Shown here one piece after another: positions 54,032 through 62,724 of a stretch of DNA of 64,000 nt. Below the pieces are notes generated by a model. That model made no database searches. It was not told the origin of the DNA and was given only the letters and a program-made list of their open reading frames with translations. The stretch is from Alphaproteobacteria bacterium (GTDB taxonomy: Bacteria; Pseudomonadota; Alphaproteobacteria; Micavibrionales; Micavibrionaceae). Each line of letters starts with the position of its first letter. The first letter of the stretch is position 1. Both the position numbers and the translations under genes were made by a program. The stretch is taken from the NCBI GenBank assembly GCA_016699735.1, contig CP065008.1, positions 2,170,001-2,234,000 of the forward strand. Reading direction: 5' to 3'.

Positions 54032-55084
54032 TTACGCGGCCTTCTTGTCAAGAAACAGACGCACATCTTCAAGCCGCCGATGCATCTGCGCGATCCTTTG
54101 CTTCGAAACAGCCTCATCGCTCAACCGCGCCTTCGCTCCATCCTTCAGCATCTCAAGCTCCCGCACCGCACGGTTCATGGCAAAACTCGGCAATCCGGCA
54201 CGAATCCATCCGGCCAGAACCTTGTCCAGAAACGGCCCGAGTTTATGGTTGAGAAAATCATCCTTCCTGTTGCGGATGAACGCCGGAACCACAACCTTAT
54301 AAATCTTCTTCAGCATCCGCTTCGCGCCGCCACCGCGAGAATCTTGTGCCTGCGCTTGAACGGCTTCACTTTTCTGCCCCACTTCCTCCAGCCTGATTTC
54401 CTTGTCCTTGCTGCTGGTCAGCGTACGGAAAGTATCCGAAGGGCCAAGCGCGGAGAAATGATGGAAATCGGGAACCATATCCAATGACCCCGCCCAGTCG
54501 TTCCATTTAAACAGGTTGATCCGCGCCGAAGTGGTCACGGCTACCCACGGCACACGGTACGAATCCGCGACGATCGCCGCGTGCATGGCTTCCGCGATGA
54601 CAAGACTCGCCCCGCTGATCGTCCGCATGATTGCTGTGATATCGCCCAGCGGATCGACATATTCAATTCCCGCCCGTTCGCAGGCAATGCGCCAGAGAGG
54701 GCTGGACGCCGACTCCCAGTGCGGCACGAAAACAACCCGACCGTGCTTCGGCCCCGCCGGAAAACATTCCGGCGTCAGAATCCCGGGATCGGTGATCGCC
54801 GTGCTTTCGGGCAAACCCAAAAGCTTCGCAGTCAGCTTCCCGCGCACGAAAAAAATATTGAAAGCCTTGGTGTCGATGCGCTCAATCTTGCGGCTGTACC
54901 CGCACCCCGACCCGCAGACAATCACTTGCTCCGCATCCCCCGTATCCTCGCCCAGCACCGTCCCGATCCCGAACATCAGGATCTTGTCTTTGCGGTCCAT
55001 CAATTCGCCGAAATACCGCCGCCAGAGATACTTGTTCAGCATATCCCCGAAATTCGGCACCGCGTCATACATAAACACTTTCAT
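54032..55084 (-). CDS. Polysaccharide pyruvyl transferase family protein
   Basis: 350 residues. N-terminus VPNFGDMLNKYLWRRYFGE matches the PS_pyruv_trans family opening (N-x-G-D), with VIVCGSGCGYSRKI, DPGILTPECFP, VIAEAMHAAIVADSYRVPWVAV (E-x-M-H-x-x-I-x-A). The C-terminal about 100 residues are charged and helical and not part of the family core. It probably adds a pyruvate ketal to a sugar, giving the polymer charge. In the exopolysaccharide locus, divergent from the flippase gene (135 bp). Confidence 0.88.
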   Translation of the reverse strand: MKVFMYDAVPNFGDMLNKYLWRRYFGELMDRKDKILMFGIGTVLGEDTGDAEQVIVCGSGCGYSRKIERIDTKAFNIFFVRGKLTAKLLGLPESTAITDPGILTPECFPAGPKHGRVVFVPHWESASSPLWRIACERAGIEYVDPLGDITAIMRTISGASLVIAEAMHAAIVADSYRVPWVAVTTSARINLFKWNDWAGSLDMVPDFHHFSALGPSDTFRTLTSSKDKEIRLEEVGQKSEAVQAQAQDSRGGGAKRMLKKIYKVVVPAFIRNRKDDFLNHKLGPFLDKVLAGWIRAGLPSFAMNRAVRELEMLKDGAKARLSDEAVSKQRIAQMHRRLEDVRLFLDKKAA

Positions 55085-55218
55085 AACTCACTCATCCTCC
55101 ATCCGGCATGATTCATGCAGCCGGATGCCTGTATGCAAGAACCAATGCCACAGAAAAACGCTTTGTGCTACGCTCAAAATGCGCTAAGCCCATAAGCTCA
55201 ATAAAATACTTAGGTAAA

Positions 55219-56475
55219 ATGCTCTCCCACCCGCGATTCAAGAAATATGCCCTGAACGCCGTCTTTCTGGCCGAGCAGGTCTTTTTCTCCGGCGCCAATT
55301 TCCTGCTCATGATCGTCCTGACCCGTTTCTACTCCGAAGTGGAAGTCTCCGCCTACGGCATCGGCCTGTCGGCCTCGCTGGTCATGCAAGGACTCCTGCG
55401 GAACTGCTACATGGTTCAGAATTCGGTCCTCCCACCCGCCATCGTCCGCAACCGCGCCGCCAAGGTCATGGGCCAACACCTCATCATCTGGCTGACCATA
55501 GCGGCCGTGGAAGTATTTCTCCTCGTCGCCCTCCTGGAGGACGGAACCGATGCCCGCGCCGTCTCCATCATGGCCGCGACCCTGTCAACCACGCTGATCT
55601 ACGGTCATCTCAGCTTCGACCGCATCATGATGATCAAACACGAAAAATACCTCTCCCCCATGATCGCCGCCGGAATTTTTGCCGCCCTCGTCGCCGCCCT
55701 GTTCGCGTTGAACGGGCAGGGCTACGGCATTTCATTTTTTACCGCCATGATGCTTCTCTCGCTGTTTGCGGCGGCAAAAATTCTCTATTCCGTTATCGCC
55801 CTGGCCCGCCCGGATTTCCTCTGGGGCTGGCGCTTGGCGAAAAAAAATCTCAGGAAATACTTTTTCCCCTCCACCATGGGCTCTCTCGGCTATACCGGCT
55901 ATAACCACATCCCGCTTTTTATTCTGGGCCTCCTGCCCTCGCAGGTTCCCGCCGCCATCTTCACCGCCATGCGCGGCCTGACCCAGCCGCTCCAGATGCT
56001 GATCCGCAGCATCGACATCGTGGACAAGAATTTCTTTCAGACAAAGACCATAATGACCGAACGCGATGTGCGCGACAAACTCTTCCGCCAGACCGCGCTG
56101 TACGGCCTGTTCGGCTCCGTATTCATCGTTCTGGTGGTCCTCTTAGGCGAACCGCTGATCCACCTCGCCTACGGGGAGAAATATTCCGGCGCCGGTCCGG
56201 TCCTGACCGCCTTTTCCCTCTGGGCCTTGCTGCTGACCATCTCCTTCCCGCTGGAAACGGTCATCGTGCGTAAAGGCCGCCTCAACCGCTATAACAACAC
56301 CCGCCTGATCGCCGGAGCCGCAGGCACGGCTTTTGCATTATATTTATGTCCGGCGTATGGTGCTCTGGGCGGCATATGGTCATGCATCATCGGCTCCGTC
56401 GTCTCCACGGGTCTGACGGTCTGGCTCCTGCGCGACGTGATGTTTTTAAAAACGGAAATAAACACGAACGAATGA
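55219..56475 (+). CDS. Wzx-like oligosaccharide flippase
   Basis: 418 residues from the ATG at 55219, which starts right before the first membrane helix; the 37-residue extension is unlikely. Twelve or so hydrophobic segments and the MATE/PST-like pattern (FLAEQVFFSGANFLLMIVLTRF; a mid-protein GSLGYTGYNHIPLFILG; LGEPLIHLAYGEKYSGAG). It moves the lipid-linked repeat across the inner membrane. Its stop overlaps the start of the next glycosyltransferase (ATGA). Confidence 0.88.
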   Translation: MLSHPRFKKYALNAVFLAEQVFFSGANFLLMIVLTRFYSEVEVSAYGIGLSASLVMQGLLRNCYMVQNSVLPPAIVRNRAAKVMGQHLIIWLTIAAVEVFLLVALLEDGTDARAVSIMAATLSTTLIYGHLSFDRIMMIKHEKYLSPMIAAGIFAALVAALFALNGQGYGISFFTAMMLLSLFAAAKILYSVIALARPDFLWGWRLAKKNLRKYFFPSTMGSLGYTGYNHIPLFILGLLPSQVPAAIFTAMRGLTQPLQMLIRSIDIVDKNFFQTKTIMTERDVRDKLFRQTALYGLFGSVFIVLVVLLGEPLIHLAYGEKYSGAGPVLTAFSLWALLLTISFPLETVIVRKGRLNRYNNTRLIAGAAGTAFALYLCPAYGALGGIWSCIIGSVVSTGLTVWLLRDVMFLKTEINTNE

Positions 56476-57422
56476 GTACAATACAAAAGCCGGAATTCTC
56501 TGTCATCGTCGCGGCCTACAACGCCGCCGAGACGCTGGAACGCTGCATCAAATCCATACAGGCGCAAACCCGGCAGGATTTCGAGATCGTCATCTGCGAC
56601 GATAAATCGCAGGATAATACCCTCGCTCTGGCCAGAAACCTGGCGCAGCGGGACTCCCGTATCATAATAGTTGAAAAATCCGAAAATTCCGGCCCCGGCG
56701 GGGCACGTAACACCGCGCTGGATCAGGCCGTAGGGGAATGGATCGTCATTGTGGATTCAGACGACACTATTTCCCCCCAACGCCTCGAAAAAATGAAGGA
56801 CGCCGCCGAAAAAAACGCCGTTGATATCGTCTTCGACAATCTGGTCTACCACCCCATGGGTAATGCCGGTGACTACCCCTACCTCCCCGACACGCTCACC
56901 ATCTTCGGCCCCCTGCTGTTCGAAACCTACGCGGCCAGCAGCACGGTGAGCAACCCCTTACCCAACCTCGGCTTCCTGAAACCCATGATCCGCCGCACCC
57001 TGCTGGAACAAAACACCATCCGCTACGATGAAACCCTTCGTATCGGCGAAGACAGTGTCCTGATCTTCAACCTCTTCGCCGGAGGAGCAAAATCATGGTT
57101 GATGCGCGAACCCTTCTACCACTATTATAAGAACAAGAACTCCATATCCGCCGTCTTCGATGCCGAAAAAATCCGCAAGATGGCCGAATCGCTCAAAATC
57201 TTCCTCACAAAAAACGGCAGAATCCTCAAGCCTCAGGACAGGTCCGCCGTCGAAAGCCTCGAAAAAGACCTCAGATTACGCCTGAAGGCCCGCGAGGTGT
57301 TCGGTGACATGAGCTTCGCCAGCCTGCGCGAAACCTGCGCCCTCGCCTACAAGGACAGGGAGATCAGAACCTACCTCTACCGCGAACTTCGCCAACAGAT
57401 TAAAAAGATCATTTCAAAATAA
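56472..57422 (+). CDS. Glycosyltransferase family 2
   Basis: 316 residues from the ATG at 56472, which overlaps the flippase stop; the longer ORF start lies inside the flippase frame. GT-A fold: FSVIVAAYNAAETLERCI, VICDDKSQDNTL, SGPGGARNTALDQAVGEWIVIVDSDDTISP with the DxD-type VDSDD. C-terminal part holds an acceptor-binding stretch with RIGEDSVLIFNLF (E-D catalytic base candidate). Adds a sugar of the repeat unit. Co-transcribed with the flippase. Confidence 0.93.
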   Translation: MSTIQKPEFSVIVAAYNAAETLERCIKSIQAQTRQDFEIVICDDKSQDNTLALARNLAQRDSRIIIVEKSENSGPGGARNTALDQAVGEWIVIVDSDDTISPQRLEKMKDAAEKNAVDIVFDNLVYHPMGNAGDYPYLPDTLTIFGPLLFETYAASSTVSNPLPNLGFLKPMIRRTLLEQNTIRYDETLRIGEDSVLIFNLFAGGAKSWLMREPFYHYYKNKNSISAVFDAEKIRKMAESLKIFLTKNGRILKPQDRSAVESLEKDLRLRLKAREVFGDMSFASLRETCALAYKDREIRTYLYRELRQQIKKIISK

Positions 57423-57489
57423 AACTATCTTTTTGGTCTTCTTTCAGGCAGGTTTGGACAACTCTTAACGAAAGCGGCCAGCGTTTTTG

Positions 57490-58533
57490 ATGATTACTGA
57501 TGTTCACCCGGATGAAAGGCCGCAATCTTTTATCTTGGAAATAGAAAAGCACTGTAAAGGCTATTCAGGATCGAGCCTGTCGAAAAGCCTGTTCCAACTC
57601 TTCAGCACTTTAGCGCTCTTTTTCTCCGTTCTGACCTTCGCCTTCCTCTTGCTGCAAAAATCATGGATTTTGGCCGTCCCTTTCATCGTGATCGCTGCGG
57701 GCCTTCTCACACGGATATTCATTTTCCAGCACGATTGTGGACACGGCTCCTTCTTCACCTCAAAAAGCGCGAATAATTGGACCGGCAGAGCCTTAAGCCT
57801 CCTGACCTTCACCCCCTACGATTTCTGGCGCCGCGCTCACAATATGCACCACGCAACCTCCGGCGACCTCGACCGACGCAGTATCGGCGGCATCGACACG
57901 ATAACGGTCAGGGAATACAAGGCCATGTCAAAAAAGATGCAGGCCGCCTACCGCATATACCGTAACCCTCTCATACTTGTTCTTCTGGGAACCCCGTTTT
58001 ACATCATGATCGCCCAGCGCATCCCTTTTAACTTTCAGACCCATTTCTATGCAGATTACAAAACGCTCTCAAACGCCTCGATTTTTAAAAGCATCATGCT
58101 GACGAACGCAGCTTTGCTGGGCGTATACGCTTCAATCGGGATCGCTCTCGGATTCAACGCAGTCTTGGCAATTTATCTCCCGGTTCTGATCCTGACCTCA
58201 TGGATCGGCGGCTGGCTCTTCTACGTTCAGCACCAGTTCGAGGATACTTACTGGCAAAAGCATGAAAACTGGTCATCAAGGGAATCGGCTCTTCACGGCA
58301 GCTCCTATTACGAGATGCCCAAAATTCTCCAGTGGTTCACGGGCAATATCGGGCTCCACCATATTCACCACCTCTGCGCCAAAATCCCGAACTATCGGCT
58401 GCAGGACTGTATGGACGCCCGCCCGGAGCTAAAACAGATCAACCGTATTACCCTTAAAGACAGCCTGAATTGCCTGCGTCTCAGACTTTGGGACGAAGAG
58501 TCCCAGCGCCTCATCGGCTTCGATAAGATTTGA
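57490..58533 (+). CDS. Fatty acid desaturase family protein
   Basis: 347 residues from the ATG at 57490 (TTG at 57487 one codon before). Four hydrophobic helices and the three His boxes of membrane desaturases: HDCGH at 81-85, HNMHH at 117-121 and HHIHH at 290-294, which together hold two iron ions. It inserts a double bond (or another oxidation) in a fatty acyl chain. It is 67 bp after the glycosyltransferase, same strand, at the edge of the exopolysaccharide locus; whether it belongs to it is not shown. The stop is 3 bp from the convergent CinA-like gene. Confidence 0.92.
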   Translation: MITDVHPDERPQSFILEIEKHCKGYSGSSLSKSLFQLFSTLALFFSVLTFAFLLLQKSWILAVPFIVIAAGLLTRIFIFQHDCGHGSFFTSKSANNWTGRALSLLTFTPYDFWRRAHNMHHATSGDLDRRSIGGIDTITVREYKAMSKKMQAAYRIYRNPLILVLLGTPFYIMIAQRIPFNFQTHFYADYKTLSNASIFKSIMLTNAALLGVYASIGIALGFNAVLAIYLPVLILTSWIGGWLFYVQHQFEDTYWQKHENWSSRESALHGSSYYEMPKILQWFTGNIGLHHIHHLCAKIPNYRLQDCMDARPELKQINRITLKDSLNCLRLRLWDEESQRLIGFDKI

Positions 58534-58536
58534 ACT

Positions 58537-59304
58537 CTAGGCACCCTTGCGCTGCGCCAGAACCAAATCAACCAACCCTTGCACCTGTGCCGCTGCTTCT
58601 TCGAGTTGATCCTGATGGATCGATCTTAATACGAGACTGACCCCGAAATTCCCGTCCTGAAAATGCGGATAGCTCCCGATCTCCACCTCCGGCCAGCGCC
58701 CTTGGATTTCCGCCAGCCCCTCCGCGATCCGGCTCTCCGGCAGATCGCACGTGATTGTTTCCGACAGCACCAGCGCCCCGCCCTTGAGATTCGCCAGAAC
58801 ATGATCGAGCATCGCCTGCATGATCCTCGGCACCCCCGCCATGACATAAACATTCCCGAGCGCAAATCCCGGCGCCCCGGAGACGGGATTGGGGATAAGC
58901 CGTGCCCCGGCGGGCACCAGAGCCATCTTCAGCCGCGCAGGGGTCAAATTCTGCTCCCCGTAATGCGCTTTCAGCATCTCGAAAGCCTCCAGATCCTGCG
59001 CCAGCGGCGCTTTGAAAGCCTTCGCCATACATTCGGCGGTGATATCGTCATGCGTCGGTCCGATTCCGCCCGTCGTAAAAACATAGTCACATTGGCCGCT
59101 CAGAGTCACAACCGCCTCAACCACCCGCCCCTCGATATCCGGCACGACCCGCACTTCCGAGAGCGTAATCCCCCGTTCCCCAAGCTTCACGGCGATCCAG
59201 TTGATATTCTTGTCCTGCGTCCGCCCCGAGAGGATTTCATTGCCGATCACAAGAAGCGCGGCGGTATATTTCGTTTTGCTGGTGTTTTCGCTCGCAGGAT
59301 TCAT
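58537..59304 (-). CDS. CinA/MoaB-type molybdopterin-binding domain protein
   Basis: 255 residues. N-terminal ALLVIGNEILSGRTQDKNINWIA and VFTTGGIGPTHDDITAECMAKAF are hallmarks of the CinA N-terminal (MoCF-like) domain. Only this domain is present, no C-terminal nicotinamide-nucleotide deamidase (CinA_C) domain. Stand-alone forms are common in alphaproteobacteria, probably acting in nucleotide (ADP-ribose or NMN) metabolism; exact substrate unknown. Divergent from map, 89 bp between starts. Confidence 0.9.
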   Translation of the reverse strand: MNPASENTSKTKYTAALLVIGNEILSGRTQDKNINWIAVKLGERGITLSEVRVVPDIEGRVVEAVVTLSGQCDYVFTTGGIGPTHDDITAECMAKAFKAPLAQDLEAFEMLKAHYGEQNLTPARLKMALVPAGARLIPNPVSGAPGFALGNVYVMAGVPRIMQAMLDHVLANLKGGALVLSETITCDLPESRIAEGLAEIQGRWPEVEIGSYPHFQDGNFGVSLVLRSIHQDQLEEAAAQVQGLVDLVLAQRKGA

Positions 59305-59393
59305 AGGCTTGCATCTTTACAGTTTTTGCACCAAGTTATATTTATCATGGCAAAAGCGCGGAAAACAGCGAGTATTCCCGCACAGGCGGAAAA

Positions 59394-60227
59394 ATGAAAC
59401 AAGCAATGGAAAACACCTTCACGCCCGAGGGCATCGAACTCCACACGGAAAGGGATTTCGAGGGAATGCGCCGCGCCGGACGTCTGGCCGCAGAAGTGCT
59501 GGACATGATCACCGACCACGTAAAACCGGGAATTTCCACCGAGGAACTGGACACCCTCTGCCACGACCATATCATTTCGAACGGCGGCATACCCGCCCCC
59601 CTGAATTATCAGGGCGCCGGCCCCTACCCCTTCCCGAAATCCATCTGCACCTCGGTCAACCATGTCGTCTGTCACGGCATACCCGGCGACAAAAGACTTA
59701 AGGAAGGCGACATTATCAACATCGACGTCACCGTTATCTTGGATGGCTGGCACGGCGATACCTCGCGGATGTATCTGGTCGGCACCAAAATCCCCGTCAA
59801 GGCCCGCCGCCTGGTAGATATCACCTACGACGCCATGATGGCCGGAATCACGACGATCAAACCCGGCAACCGTCTTGGCGATATCGGCGCGGCGATTCAG
59901 TCGATGGTGGAGGCTCAGAGATTTTCCGTAGTGCGCGACTATTGCGGCCATGGCCTCGGCCGCGTCTTCCACGCGCCCCCTTCGGTCATGCATTACGGTC
60001 AGGCGGGAACCGGAACGATCCTGCGCCCTGGAATGATTTTCACCGTGGAACCCATGATCAACGCCGGAAACTGGCAGACGACGCTTCAGAAGGATGGCTG
60101 GACGGCGGTCACCAAGGATTTCTCCCTCTCCGCCCAATTCGAACACTCCATAGGTGTAACAGAAACAGGGTGCGAAATTTTCACCCTGTCCCCCCGCGGC
60201 TTCACGAAGCCGCCCTATAACAACTGA
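59394..60227 (+). CDS. map: Type I methionine aminopeptidase
   Basis: 277 residues. The five metal-binding residues sit in the family motifs: IDVTVILDGWHGDTSRMY (Asp and Asp), YCGHGLGRVFHAPPSVMHYG (His), FTVEPMI (Glu) and AQFEHSIGVTETG (Glu). N-terminal EGMRRAGRLAAEVLDMI is also typical. It removes the first Met of new proteins. AGGCGGAAAAATG gives an adequate ribosome site. Next to radC at some distance, an association common in proteobacteria. Confidence 0.97.
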   Translation: MKQAMENTFTPEGIELHTERDFEGMRRAGRLAAEVLDMITDHVKPGISTEELDTLCHDHIISNGGIPAPLNYQGAGPYPFPKSICTSVNHVVCHGIPGDKRLKEGDIINIDVTVILDGWHGDTSRMYLVGTKIPVKARRLVDITYDAMMAGITTIKPGNRLGDIGAAIQSMVEAQRFSVVRDYCGHGLGRVFHAPPSVMHYGQAGTGTILRPGMIFTVEPMINAGNWQTTLQKDGWTAVTKDFSLSAQFEHSIGVTETGCEIFTLSPRGFTKPPYNN

Positions 60228-60228
60228 C

Positions 60229-60384
60229 TTAGGAAACTTTGCGGACTTTGGCCGGGCTATTGCACGCACTGAGAACAAAACGCTCGTCCCAGTCGGCTTT
60301 CTCGCTCACCAGATACTGCTCCATCAGCAGCGATGCTGCGGATGCGAAAGCTTTAATCGACTCTTCTCTGTTTAATTCGGACAT
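60229..60384 (-). CDS. Small 51-residue ORF
   Basis: 51 residues read MSELNREESIKAFASAAS, then LLMEQYLVSEKADWDERF and ending SACNSPAKVRKVS. Composition is normal for a small helical protein (amphipathic LLMEQYLV) and AGGGA precedes the ATG closely. It lies between map and radC, convergent with map with a 1-bp gap. Not recognised; too short for a sure call, but the codon use and the good start make it more likely real than not. Confidence 0.45.
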   Translation of the reverse strand: MSELNREESIKAFASAASLLMEQYLVSEKADWDERFVLSACNSPAKVRKVS

Positions 60385-60549
60385 TTCCCTGACCCACACG
60401 TAAGAGGAACAAACAACCTATCACTATCGTATAGGTAAAAAATGAATAAAATCTTACGAAATCTGTTTGCATAAGGCCAACCCATCCCGCATAGTGCTTT
60501 TAAGGGATTATTGCCAAAAAAAGACAGTAAAACAGGACGTTAAGAACTC

Positions 60550-61260
60550 ATGCAAAACGCCCTTAAAAGCGAGGAAAAAGACCCGGAACCTCATTATACC
60601 GGCCATCGACAGCGCCTGCGCGAACGTTTCCTGAAATCCGGCCCCGACGCCTTGGCGGACTATGAACTGCTCGAACTCCTGCTCTTCCAGGCCATACCGC
60701 GCCGCGACGTAAAACCCCTCGCCAAGAGCCTTTTACAGGCCTTCGGGTCGCTTCCGGCGCTCCTGAATGCCTCAATAGCCGATCTCGTTAAAATCAATGG
60801 AATCAGCGAGAACACGGCCATTTCCATCAAGACGGTGACCGCCCTCTCCCACCGGATGCTCAAACAGGATTTGACCGGAAAGCCGATCCTGAATTCCTGG
60901 TCGAAACTCCTCGATTACTGCCGCTCGACAATGGCCCACGAAATCCGCGAACATTTCAGGATTATTTTCCTAAACAAGAAAAACGAACTGCTGGCCGACG
61001 AAATCCAGCAGACCGGAACCGTCGACCATACCCCCGCCTACCCCCGGGAAATCATGAAACGCGCCCTGGAAATCGGCGCCACCGCCCTCATTCTGGTCCA
61101 CAACCACCCCAGCGGCGACCCCAAGCCCTCGCAGGCAGATATTGACATGACGCGGGAAATCGTTCAGGCTGCAAAAACATTTAACATAACGGTGCATGAT
61201 CATATCATCATCGCCCGTAAAGGCCATACCAGCCTCAAAAACGAAGGCTTGATGACCTGA
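60550..61260 (+). CDS. radC: RadC family JAMM-domain protein
   Basis: 236 residues. N-terminal helix-hairpin-helix (LPALLNASIADLVKINGIS), then the MPN/JAMM metalloprotease-like domain with the metal site HNHPSGDPKPSQAD (His-x-His...Asp). Family normal length. The exact function is disputed; the old repair name rests on a mutation in another gene. ATG follows AGGA at some distance. Confidence 0.95.
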   Translation: MQNALKSEEKDPEPHYTGHRQRLRERFLKSGPDALADYELLELLLFQAIPRRDVKPLAKSLLQAFGSLPALLNASIADLVKINGISENTAISIKTVTALSHRMLKQDLTGKPILNSWSKLLDYCRSTMAHEIREHFRIIFLNKKNELLADEIQQTGTVDHTPAYPREIMKRALEIGATALILVHNHPSGDPKPSQADIDMTREIVQAAKTFNITVHDHIIIARKGHTSLKNEGLMT

Positions 61261-61315
61261 AGAATACGATTCTTTTAGTTTTATTATTGTATTATTAATA
61301 GGGTAAGATCGGACC

Positions 61316-62086
61316 ATGGGTCGCACGCTTTATACGCATTTCGGACTGCTGATGATGGCACTGCTTGCACTGACAGGCTGCCAGAGCACCAAGCGCAACT
61401 TCACCCCCCTCGAATACGTCCACTACAAAACCAAGCCGCAGCTTGAAATGCGCCTCGCCAAGCAGGACATGAAAATCGGCGACCCCGTCTATATCCGCGC
61501 CTTCAAATCCGAAATGCAGATGGAAGTCTGGCTGCAGGACGAGCAGACCGGCCAATACGACCTCTTCCGCACCTACCCGATCTGCCGCGCCTCCGGCAAA
61601 CTCGGACCGAAACAGAAGGAAGGCGACTTGCAAGCACCCGAGGGCTTCTACGAAGTCACGGAAAAACAGCTCAACCCGAACAGCAAGTTTTTCCTCTCCT
61701 TCGATCTCGGTTACCCGAACGCCTACGACCGTTCATTGGGCCGCACCGGAAAGGCTCTGATGGTCCACGGCAACTGCGTCTCGAAGGGCTGCTTCGCCAT
61801 GACCGACAACCACATCGGCGAGATTTACCTGCTCGTTGAGGAAAGCCTGAAAAAGAACGGCGGCTCAGTGCCGGTCCATATTTTCCCCTTCGAGATGACG
61901 GAGGAAAAAATGGCCATGCGCCTCTACTCCGAATGGTACCCCTTCTGGGTCAACATGAAGCAGGGCTATGATGCATTCGAAGTCGCGAAGATCCCCCCGG
62001 ATGTCCGCGTGGAAAAAAAGCAGTACGCCTTCGCGACGGACGCCCTGCCCCCGATCGGCAAGAGCTTCGCCCTCGCGCAGAAATAA
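61316..62086 (+). CDS. L,D-transpeptidase lipoprotein (YafK-like)
   Basis: 256 residues. Signal peptide with lipobox LTGC, so Cys22 is lipid-modified and the protein is a membrane lipoprotein. The YkuD-type catalytic motif is VHGNCVSKGCFAM, with His151 and nucleophile Cys159; the preceding PICRASGKLGPKQKEGDLQAPEGFYEV is the usual YafK opening (K-x-x-E-G-D-x-x-x-P-E-G-x-Y). YafK-type enzymes cut or make links of peptidoglycan to lipoprotein. 12 bp before the DUF1287 gene, so likely an operon. Confidence 0.92.
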   Translation: MGRTLYTHFGLLMMALLALTGCQSTKRNFTPLEYVHYKTKPQLEMRLAKQDMKIGDPVYIRAFKSEMQMEVWLQDEQTGQYDLFRTYPICRASGKLGPKQKEGDLQAPEGFYEVTEKQLNPNSKFFLSFDLGYPNAYDRSLGRTGKALMVHGNCVSKGCFAMTDNHIGEIYLLVEESLKKNGGSVPVHIFPFEMTEEKMAMRLYSEWYPFWVNMKQGYDAFEVAKIPPDVRVEKKQYAFATDALPPIGKSFALAQK

Positions 62087-62098
62087 AACTCTGAGCAT

Positions 62099-62713
62099 AT
62101 GCAATTCAGGAAAAATATGCCCCTGCGCGCCCTTCTTGTTCTTTTTTTCCTCGTCGTCTCGGGCCTAGTTCACGCCGCCGCTGTCCCCGAATCCCTGTCG
62201 CAGGCCGCCCTGAAGCAAACCGAAACCGAAGTCACCTACGACGGACGCTATTTCAAAATCCCCTACCCCGGCGGCGATGTTCCCGCCCATCTCGGCGTCT
62301 GCACCGATGTCATCATCCGCGCCTACCGCGCCCTGAACATCGACCTGCAAAAGGAAGTCCATGAGGACATGAAGAGGAATTTCAGCCTCTACCCCAAACT
62401 CTGGGGTCTGAAATCGACCGACACCAACATCGACCACCGCCGCGTCCCGAACTTACAGGTTTTCTTCACCCGCCACGGCCAATCCCTGCCCGTAAGCCAA
62501 AACCCGGACGACTATAAAACCGGCGACCTCGTGACCTGGAACCTGAAGACCGTCGGCACCCTCCCCCATATCGGCATCGTGACGGACAAACGCTCCGCCG
62601 ATACCCTCCGCCCCCTCATCGTCCATAATATCGGGGCTGGAACCGTGCTTGAAGATATGCTTTTCTCCTATACAATCACCGGGCACTACCGCTACGCCCC
62701 CGAAGGAGAGTGA
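62099..62713 (+). CDS. DUF1287 domain protein
   Basis: 204 residues with a signal peptide (cut after VHA at about 27). The DUF1287 features are present: PAHLGVCTDVIIRAYRAL with a Cys, DHRRVPNLQVFF, YKTGDLVTWNL, LPHIGIVTD with a His, and IVHNIGAGTVLEDMLFSYTITGHYRY. The Cys-His pattern recalls NlpC/P60-type peptidases, which would fit peptidoglycan work beside the L,D-transpeptidase, but activity is not proven for the family. Confidence 0.9.
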   Translation: MQFRKNMPLRALLVLFFLVVSGLVHAAAVPESLSQAALKQTETEVTYDGRYFKIPYPGGDVPAHLGVCTDVIIRAYRALNIDLQKEVHEDMKRNFSLYPKLWGLKSTDTNIDHRRVPNLQVFFTRHGQSLPVSQNPDDYKTGDLVTWNLKTVGTLPHIGIVTDKRSADTLRPLIVHNIGAGTVLEDMLFSYTITGHYRYAPEGE

Positions 62714-62724
62714 GGCAAGAGAAC

